From contig NZ_JADBEK010000001.1 in the NCBI RefSeq assembly GCF_014873145.1, forward strand, positions 9,920,001 to 9,984,000: a stretch of DNA of 64,000 bases, read 5' to 3'. How positions within the stretch are numbered: the stretch's first letter is position 1; each line of letters opens with the position of its first letter. The notes below the pieces were generated by a model. The model did no database searches. It had not been told where the DNA came from and saw nothing but the letters and a program-made list of their open reading frames with translations. Positions 58,852 through 64,000 of the stretch are shown piece after piece. Made by a program: the position numbers and the translations under genes. The stretch comes from Nonomuraea angiospora (GTDB lineage: Bacteria; Actinomycetota; Actinomycetes; Streptosporangiales; Streptosporangiaceae).

Positions 58852-59933
58852 CGCAGGTCAAGGAGCCCTCCCCGGCCACCCGCGCCTTACCGCCCCGCCG
58901 TCGCCTGCGGGCCCTGGCGTGGACGGGCGGCGCCGCGCTGCTCGCCGCCGCCGTCGCGGCCGCCGCCATCGGCTTCGGCGGGGGATCCACCGGTACGGCC
59001 GCCGCCACCCGTACGCCCCCCGCCACCGCCAAGGTGACCCGCACGACCCTCACCGAGACCAGGACCGTGGACGGCACCCTCGGCTACGGCGACCCCCTGA
59101 CCGTCACCGGCAAATCCCCGGGCACGATCACCTGGCTCCCCGGCGAGGGCGCCACGATCACCCGGGGCCACGGCGTCTACAGCGTGGACGCCGACCGCCG
59201 CCCCCTCCTGTACGGGACCATGCCCCTCTACCGCACCCTGAAGGACGGCGTCGAAGGCAAGGACGTGGAGCTGCTCGAACGCAACCTGAGCAAGCTCGGC
59301 TACACCGGCTTCGACGCGGACGACGCCTTCACCTGGGCCACCAGGGAGGCGGTCGAGGACTGGCAGGAGGACCTCGGGCTCGACGTCACCGGCGAGGTCC
59401 GGCCGGGCGACGTCGTGGTCGCCGGCGGCCCCATCCGGGTCGCCGACCTGAAGAAGGCGCTCGGCGACAGTGCCAACGGCCCCGTGCTGACCGCCACCGG
59501 CACCACCCGCCAGGTGCTCGTCAACCTCGACGTGGCCGACGAGCACCTGGTCAGGAAGGGCATGAAGGCCACTGTCGAGCTGCCCGACGGCACCGAGGTG
59601 AACGGCCGGATCACCGGCGTGGGCAAGGTCGCCACCGAGACCGGCACCGGCAACGACCCGGCCACCACCGTGGAGGTCACGGTGTCGGTGAGCGGGCTGA
59701 AGAAGTCGTACGACGCCGCCCCCGTGAAGGTCACGATCGTCTCCGGCCGGCGCGAGGACGTCCTGGCCGTGCCCGTCGGCGCGCTGTTCGCCCTGGCCGA
59801 GGGCGGCTACGGCGTACAGGTCGTCGAGGGCCGGGCGACCCGCTACGCCGCGGTCGAGACCGGCATGTTCGCCGACGGCCGGGTCGAGGTCACCGGCGTC
59901 CAGGAGGGCACGACCGTGGCGGTGCCCAAGTGA
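58848..59933 (+). CDS. Efflux periplasmic-adaptor-like protein with peptidoglycan-binding domain
   Basis: This 361-residue membrane-fusion-type protein has one N-terminal helix (about 22-45). A beta-barrel/lipoyl-like region (TEGTLGY-type [22 protein letters not shown]) flanks a PG_binding_1-like domain ([47 protein letters not shown]). A C-terminal adaptor domain follows ([21 protein letters not shown]). It is the MacA-like partner of the ABC transporter downstream. The GTG at 58848 overlaps the lipoprotein stop and the ATPase GTG overlaps its own stop. In Gram-positives such proteins act outside the membrane. Confidence 0.85.
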   Translation: MTQVKEPSPATRALPPRRRLRALAWTGGAALLAAAVAAAAIGFGGGSTGTAAATRTPPATAKVTRTTLTETRTVDGTLGYGDPLTVTGKSPGTITWLPGEGATITRGHGVYSVDADRRPLLYGTMPLYRTLKDGVEGKDVELLERNLSKLGYTGFDADDAFTWATREAVEDWQEDLGLDVTGEVRPGDVVVAGGPIRVADLKKALGDSANGPVLTATGTTRQVLVNLDVADEHLVRKGMKATVELPDGTEVNGRITGVGKVATETGTGNDPATTVEVTVSVSGLKKSYDAAPVKVTIVSGRREDVLAVPVGALFALAEGGYGVQVVEGRATRYAAVETGMFADGRVEVTGVQEGTTVAVPK

Positions 59934-60595
59934 TCGCCGAACTGCGCGACGTGAGCAAGGACTACGGCGACGTGGCCGCGCTGCGCGGCGTCTCCCTCGG
60001 CATCGGGCACGGCGAGCTCGTCGGCATCGTCGGCCCCTCCGGCTCGGGCAAGTCGACCATGCTCAACATGATCGGCACCCTCGACCGCCCGTCCGGCGGC
60101 CAGGTCCGCATCGCCGGGCACGACGTGGGCTCGCTCACCGACAAGCAGCTCTCCGCGCTGCGCGCGAACGTCATCGGCTTCGTCTTCCAGCAGTTCCACC
60201 TGGCCGCCGGGGTCAGCGCGCTGGACAACGTGGCCGACGGCCTCCTGTACGCGGGCCCGTCCCTGCGGGAGCGGCGGCTGCGCGCGTACGACGCCCTCGA
60301 ACGCGTCGGCCTCGGGCACCGGCTCGGCCACCGCCCGCACGAGCTGTCCGGCGGCGAGCGCCAGCGCGTGGCCATCGCCCGCGCCGTGGCCGGCGAGCCG
60401 CGGCTGCTGCTGGCCGACGAGCCCACCGGCAACCTCGACTCCCGCGCGGGAGCGGGCGTGATGGAGCTGCTGCGCGAGCTGAACGCGGGCGGCACCACCG
60501 TGGTCGTCATCACCCACGACCGCGACATCGCGTCCTCGCTGCCCCGGCAGGTCGAGATGCTGGACGGCCGGGTCGTGGACGGGGTTCGGACATGA
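59930..60595 (+). CDS. ABC transporter ATPase, MacB/LolD-like
   Basis: This 221-residue ATPase starts [21 protein letters not shown]. It has Walker [10 protein letters not shown], the [17 protein letters not shown]-loop, signature [17 protein letters not shown], Walker [13 protein letters not shown] and an H-loop in VITHDRDIA, all diagnostic of the LolD/MacB/FtsE class. The GTG at 59930 overlaps the adaptor stop. The downstream permease ATG at 60592 overlaps its stop. Confidence 0.94.
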   Translation: MIAELRDVSKDYGDVAALRGVSLGIGHGELVGIVGPSGSGKSTMLNMIGTLDRPSGGQVRIAGHDVGSLTDKQLSALRANVIGFVFQQFHLAAGVSALDNVADGLLYAGPSLRERRLRAYDALERVGLGHRLGHRPHELSGGERQRVAIARAVAGEPRLLLADEPTGNLDSRAGAGVMELLRELNAGGTTVVVITHDRDIASSLPRQVEMLDGRVVDGVRT

Positions 60596-61791
60596 CCACT
60601 CCTCTGGTGGCGGCCCGGATGCGGCCGCGCGACGTGATCAGGGTGGGCGGGGCGGGCCTGCGGGCCAGGCCGCTGCGGGTGTTCCTGTCGGCGCTCGGCA
60701 TCGCCATCGGCATCGCGGCCATGCTCGGCGTCGTCGGCATCTCCGCCTCCAGCCAGGAGGACCTCAACCGGCAGCTCGAAGCGCTCGGCACGAACCTGCT
60801 CACTGTCTCGCCCGGCCAGACCCTCTTCGGCGAGGCGTCCCACCTGCCCGCCGAGTCGGAGGGCATGATCGGCCAGATCGGCCCGGTCACCGCGGTCACC
60901 GCCACCGGCACGACCGCGGCCAAGGTCTACCGCAACGACCACATCCCCGAGGCCCAGACCGGCAGCGTCTCCGTCACCGCCGCCCGGCTCGACCTCGTCG
61001 AGGACGTCGGCGCCACCGTTCTCAGCGGCGCCTGGCTGAACGAGGCCACCCACCGCTACCCGGCCACCGTGCTCGGCGCCAAGGCGGCCGACCGGCTCGG
61101 CGTCGTCCAGGCCGGTCCCGACCAGCGGGTGTGGCTGGGCGGGCAGTGGTTCACCGTCGTGGGCGTGCTCGCGCCCGCGCCCCTGGCCCCCGAGCTCGAC
61201 ACGGCCGCGCTGGTCGGCTGGCCGGTCGCGGAGGAGCGGCTCGGCTTCGACGGGTACGCGACCACGATCTACACCAGGGCGCGGGAGCAGGACGTCACCG
61301 CCGTCCGTGACGTCCTGGCCGCCACCGCGAACCCGGAGAAGCCCAACGAGGTCGAGGTGTCGAGGCCGTCCGACGTGCTGGCCGCCAAACAGGCCACCGA
61401 TGCCACGCTGAACGCGCTCCTGCTCGGCCTCGGCGGCGTCGCCCTGCTGGTCGGCGGGGTGGGCGTGGCCAACACGATGGTCATCTCGGTGCTGGAGCGG
61501 CGCGCCGAGATCGGCCTGCGCCGCTCCCTCGGGGCCACGCGCGGACAGATCCGGGTGCAGTTCCTCGCCGAGTCGCTGCTGCTGTCGGCCATCGGCGGCG
61601 TGGGCGGCGTGCTGCTCGGCATCGGCGTCACGGCGGCGTACGCGAGCCTGCAGAGCTGGCCCGCGATCGTGCCGGTCTGGGCCATGCTCGGCGGCGTCCT
61701 CGCCACGCTGGTCATCGGCGGCATCGCGGGCTTCTACCCGGCCGTACGGGCCGCGCGGATGTCGCCGACGGAGGCCCTGGCCACTCCGTGA
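60592..61791 (+). CDS. ABC transporter permease, MacB/FtsX-like
   Basis: This 399-residue permease has TM1 near the N-terminus ([24 protein letters not shown]), a large extracytoplasmic MacB_PCD-like domain (about 60-260) and an FtsX domain with three helices at the C-terminus ([51 protein letters not shown]). It partners the ATPase and adaptor to export a drug, peptide or siderophore-type molecule by mechanotransmission. It is the last gene of the operon. Confidence 0.93.
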   Translation: MTTPLVAARMRPRDVIRVGGAGLRARPLRVFLSALGIAIGIAAMLGVVGISASSQEDLNRQLEALGTNLLTVSPGQTLFGEASHLPAESEGMIGQIGPVTAVTATGTTAAKVYRNDHIPEAQTGSVSVTAARLDLVEDVGATVLSGAWLNEATHRYPATVLGAKAADRLGVVQAGPDQRVWLGGQWFTVVGVLAPAPLAPELDTAALVGWPVAEERLGFDGYATTIYTRAREQDVTAVRDVLAATANPEKPNEVEVSRPSDVLAAKQATDATLNALLLGLGGVALLVGGVGVANTMVISVLERRAEIGLRRSLGATRGQIRVQFLAESLLLSAIGGVGGVLLGIGVTAAYASLQSWPAIVPVWAMLGGVLATLVIGGIAGFYPAVRAARMSPTEALATP

Positions 61792-61845
61792 GCGTGTCCG
61801 ATTTCGACAAGAGAACGGCCCAGGGGAAGGAGTAGCTTCGCCGTC

Positions 61846-62709
61846 ATGGACGTGATCGACCGTGCGGAGAGATACCTGCAGCTCCACGGCCGCCTGATCG
61901 ACAGGTTGCGGTTCGCGGCGCTGTTCCGCGACGGGCCCCCCGAACGGGTGCTCGACGTGCTGCGCTGCTACCAGAACGCCGACGGCGGCTTCGGCAACGC
62001 GCTCGAACCCGACCTGCGCGGCGCCGGCAGCCAGCCGGAGCCGGTCGAGGTGGCGTTCTGGATCCTGGACGAGCTGGACGCGTTCGACTCGCCGATGGTG
62101 GCCGCCGCCTGCGACTACCTGGCCGGGGTCGGCACGCCGGACGGCGGCGTGCCGTTCGTGCTGCCGTCCGTGCGCGACACGCCCCGAGCCCCGTGGTGGG
62201 AGACCCCCGACGACCCGCCGGGGAACCTCGTCCCCACCGCGTCGATCGCGGGGCTGCTGCACAAGCACGGCAGCACGCATCCCTGGCTCGCCGCCGCGAC
62301 CGACTTCTGCTGGTCGCGGATCGCCGCCCTCACCGAGACCAGCCCGTACGAGGCCCGTGCCGTCGTGACGTTCCTGGACCTGGTGCCGGATCGCCCTCGT
62401 GCGGAGGCGGAGTTCGCGCGGTTGCGTGACGCGCTGCTCGCGACCGTCTCCTTCGACCCCGACGCACCCGGGGACGCGCACTTCCCCCTGGACTTCGCGC
62501 CGTCGCCGCTGCGGCTGCCGATGTTCACGGACGAGGTCCTGGAGGCCCACCTCGACGCCCTGCTCCGCGCGCAGTCCGACGACGGGGGCTGGAGCGGCAA
62601 CTGGCTGATGTGGACGCCGCTGGTGGAGCACGAGTGGGGTGGCTACCTCACCGTGCACCGGCTCAGGACGCTGCGGGCGTACGGGAGGCTGCCGGGGTTC
62701 TGTCAGTGA
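61846..62709 (+). CDS. Hypothetical protein, terpenoid-cyclase-like alpha/alpha repeat fold
   Basis: This 287-residue cytoplasmic protein of unknown function has repeated segments resembling prenyltransferase/squalene-cyclase QW-type repeats: CYQNADGGFGNALEPDLRG near residue 40, GVGTPDGGVPFVLP near 100 and RAQSDDGGWSGNWLMWTPL near the C-terminus. It lacks the DXDD and aspartate-rich motifs of true cyclases, so enzymatic activity is not indicated. Neighbours do not suggest a pathway. Confidence 0.75.
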   Translation: MDVIDRAERYLQLHGRLIDRLRFAALFRDGPPERVLDVLRCYQNADGGFGNALEPDLRGAGSQPEPVEVAFWILDELDAFDSPMVAAACDYLAGVGTPDGGVPFVLPSVRDTPRAPWWETPDDPPGNLVPTASIAGLLHKHGSTHPWLAAATDFCWSRIAALTETSPYEARAVVTFLDLVPDRPRAEAEFARLRDALLATVSFDPDAPGDAHFPLDFAPSPLRLPMFTDEVLEAHLDALLRAQSDDGGWSGNWLMWTPLVEHEWGGYLTVHRLRTLRAYGRLPGFCQ

Positions 62710-62728
62710 GGCAGAGTACGTTGGAGGC

Positions 62729-63676
62729 ATGTATGCGGAACGGCCTCCGACCGCCGACCTCGCGGGCCGTCTTGCCTGCGTGTGGCACCAGGTCAGCGAG
62801 GCCGACGCCACGCAGCTCGTGGTGCCCGACGCCTGCGTCGACCTGATCTGGGGGCCGGAGGGGCTGTTCGTGGCCGGTCCGGACACCGGCCCCATGCCGA
62901 CCCCCATGACCTCCGGCGACACCTTCGTCGGCATCCGCTTCAGGCCTGGGGCGGTGGGCGCCTTCTTCGGCGTCCCGCTCCAGGAGCTGCGCGACCAGCG
63001 CGTCCGGCTGTCCGACCTCCCGCCCTTGAGCGATGAGCGCCTCGGGGTCTTCGACCTCCCGTCCCCGCGCGATGAGCGCGTCGGGGTGGCCGATCTTCGG
63101 GCCCTGAGCGATGAGCGCGTCGGGGTGGCCGATCTTCGGGCCCTGAGCGATGAGCGCGTCGGGGTGGCCGATCTTCGGGCCCTGAGCGATGAGCGCCTCG
63201 GGGCGCCCGGCTTTCCGCCCTTCCACGATCAGCCCGACTTTTCTTCCCTCCACGATCAGCGCGTCCGGGGGCCCGACCTTCCTTCCCTGCGCGACGCAGG
63301 GGCCGGGCCCCGCACGCGACTCGACGCGATGCTCGCGGCGGTCAGGGGTCGCCTGGCCCACGGGGTTCCCGCCGATCCCGCCGGCACCGCCATCGCCGGC
63401 GCGCTCAGGACGGGCCGCACGGTCGGCGAGGTGGCGTGGGACCTGGGGTTCAGCGAGCGCCAGCTGCACCGCCGCACCCTGGCCGCGTTCGGCTACGCGC
63501 CCAAGATCCTCCAGCGCGTCGTCCGCTTCCAGCGCGCGCTGACCCTGGCCCGCGCGGGCGTCCCGCTGGCGGAGGTGGCGGTCACGGCGGGCTACGCCGA
63601 CCAGGCGCACCTGTCACACGACGTCAAGCGGCTGAGCGGGGTGTCCATGCGCCACCTGGTCTCACCCACGGGGTAG
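62729..63676 (+). CDS. AraC-family transcriptional regulator with expanded repeat linker
   Basis: This 315-residue regulator has an N-terminal AraC-like sensor domain (CVWHQV..LVVPDACVDLIWGPEGLFVAGPDTGP, RFRPGAVGAFFGVPLQELRDQRV) and a C-terminal AraC HTH (TVGEVAWDLGFSERQLHRRTLAAFGYAPKILQRVVRFQRAL and a second helix pair ending GVSMRHLV). Between them, at about residues 88-188, lies a run of 13-residue repeats (VGVADLRALSDER three times, plus diverged units). Homologous regulators would have one such segment, so the linker has expanded. The ATG at 62729 sits very close to GGAGG. The last 15 bases overlap the convergent gene. Confidence 0.85.
   Translation: MYAERPPTADLAGRLACVWHQVSEADATQLVVPDACVDLIWGPEGLFVAGPDTGPMPTPMTSGDTFVGIRFRPGAVGAFFGVPLQELRDQRVRLSDLPPLSDERLGVFDLPSPRDERVGVADLRALSDERVGVADLRALSDERVGVADLRALSDERLGAPGFPPFHDQPDFSSLHDQRVRGPDLPSLRDAGAGPRTRLDAMLAAVRGRLAHGVPADPAGTAIAGALRTGRTVGEVAWDLGFSERQLHRRTLAAFGYAPKILQRVVRFQRALTLARAGVPLAEVAVTAGYADQAHLSHDVKRLSGVSMRHLVSPTG
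62993..63292 (+). repeat. 39-bp coding minisatellite in the AraC-type regulator
   Basis: Units of 39 bases start at 62993, 63032, 63071, 63110, 63149 and 63188. A 27-base short unit follows at 63227 and another 39-base unit at 63254. The units at 63071, 63110 and 63149 are identical base for base; outer units are diverged. All preserve the frame (13 residues). There are no unique spacers, so it is not a CRISPR array. Confidence 0.92.
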
Positions 63677-64000
63677 CTTGCCCGACACCAGCGCCTGCGC
63701 CCATCCGGCGGCCGGGTCGCTGTCGATGAACAACGCCCGCGCCAGCAGGCTGAGCGGAATGGCGAGAATGGCGCCCAGCGGGCCCAACACGAAAGTCCAC
63801 ACGATCAGCGAAAGAAATGTCATCGTCGTCGACAGCCCCACGGCGTCCCCCAGGAATTTGGGGAGAATGAACGACTGCGTGACGACATTGGTCACGGTGT
63901 ACGCGGCGACGACGAGCAACATCTTCTGCACCCCGCCCTCCAGCAGCGCGAGCATGGCGGGCGGCAGCAGGCCGATGATGAAACCGATGTTGGGGATGTA
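63662..64000 (-). CDS. AI-2E family transporter (5' end outside window)
   Basis: This is the C-terminal part (about 112 residues) of a membrane protein of the AI-2E/PerM family. It reads YIPNIGFIIGLLPPAMLALLEGG, then SFILPKFLGDAVGLSTTMTFLSLIVWTFVLGPLGAILAIPLSLLARAL, the conserved end of the family. The frame remains open to the window end, so the start codon lies beyond 64000. Family members transport autoinducer-2 or act as sodium/proton antiporters; which applies here is unknown. The stop overlaps the AraC gene by 15 bases. Confidence 0.9.
   Translation of the reverse strand, partial: YIPNIGFIIGLLPPAMLALLEGGVQKMLLVVAAYTVTNVVTQSFILPKFLGDAVGLSTTMTFLSLIVWTFVLGPLGAILAIPLSLLARALFIDSDPAAGWAQALVSGKLPRG

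Noticed and set aside
61846..62709. A squalene/terpene cyclase
   Set aside because: Repeat-like QxxDGGxG segments are present, but the catalytic DXDD or aspartate-rich motifs are missing and the length is too short.
59962..62934. A 990-residue minus-strand frame opposite the MacB-type genes
   Set aside because: Antisense shadow. The plus-strand genes have full ABC motifs and overlapping starts.
63071..63187. Direct repeats of 39 bp that might suggest a CRISPR array
   Set aside because: Repeats are contiguous without spacers, stay in frame, and lie inside a regulator gene.

Overview
The window is GC-rich throughout, with coding regions strongly biased to G/C in the third codon position. It uses GTG starts freely and has many 1-8 base gene overlaps. 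The content (AfsR-type BTAD regulators, XRE/DUF397 pairs, three tandem secreted chitinases, an Erm methyltransferase, TTA-containing genes, TAT lipoproteins) indicates a filamentous soil actinobacterium. A Streptosporangiales member such as Nonomuraea is my guess; the sequence alone does not prove the genus.

Layout. (1) 1-8220: a tightly overlapping operon of sugar ABC importer permeases and ATPase, a PHP-domain phosphoesterase-like protein, an IolE-like TIM-barrel protein, a Gfo/Idh/MocA oxidoreductase and a GH38 alpha-mannosidase, probably for import and breakdown of mannosides. (2) 8345-19135: a polyamine/agmatine utilisation block with ureohydrolase, NCS1 permease, a convergent Lrp-type regulator, aminobutyraldehyde-type dehydrogenase, PotADBC-like ABC importer, FAD amine oxidase and a dienelactone-hydrolase-like enzyme. 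(3) 19.2-23.4 kb: a lower-GC accessory patch with a HATPase, a coupled small protein, an XRE/DUF397 pair, a flavoprotein and a VOC protein, closed by a hairpin-rich repeat. (4) 23.4-32.9 kb: a long minus-strand run of DHA2 exporter, AfsR-like regulator, PEP-mutase-family protein, shrunken P450-like protein, DUF998 protein, GT4 glycosyltransferase, EamA exporter and DedA protein. (5) 33.3-36.9 kb: orphan NarL-type histidine kinase, membrane proteins and a LysE exporter. (6) 37.2-38.6 kb: secreted GH5 cellulase; then a second AfsR-like regulator, a CocE/NonD hydrolase and a DrrAB-like exporter. (7) 45.1-52.0 kb: secreted M14 carboxypeptidase and three tandem GH18 chitinases with different binding modules. 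(8) 52.0-55.9 kb: a miniature NarG-like protein, a GT87-like mannosyltransferase and an erm gene with candidate leader peptides. (9) 56.2-61.8 kb: a two-component system, a Cys-repeat lipoprotein and a MacAB-type efflux system in one overlapping operon. (10) 61.8-64 kb: an alpha/alpha-barrel-like protein, an AraC-type regulator with an expanded 39-bp repeat, and the end of an AI-2E family gene.

The strongest regulatory signal is a shared promoter-operator architecture (identical 12-mer, -35/-10, palindrome) in front of both the GH5 gene and the first chitinase. The chitinase leader also carries a perfect 17-bp stem. Other notable points are the 39-bp repeat array in the AraC-type regulator, the orphan mini-NarG, the erm leader region and the compact P450-like cluster. 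I saw no tRNA, rRNA, CRISPR array, transposase or integrase.
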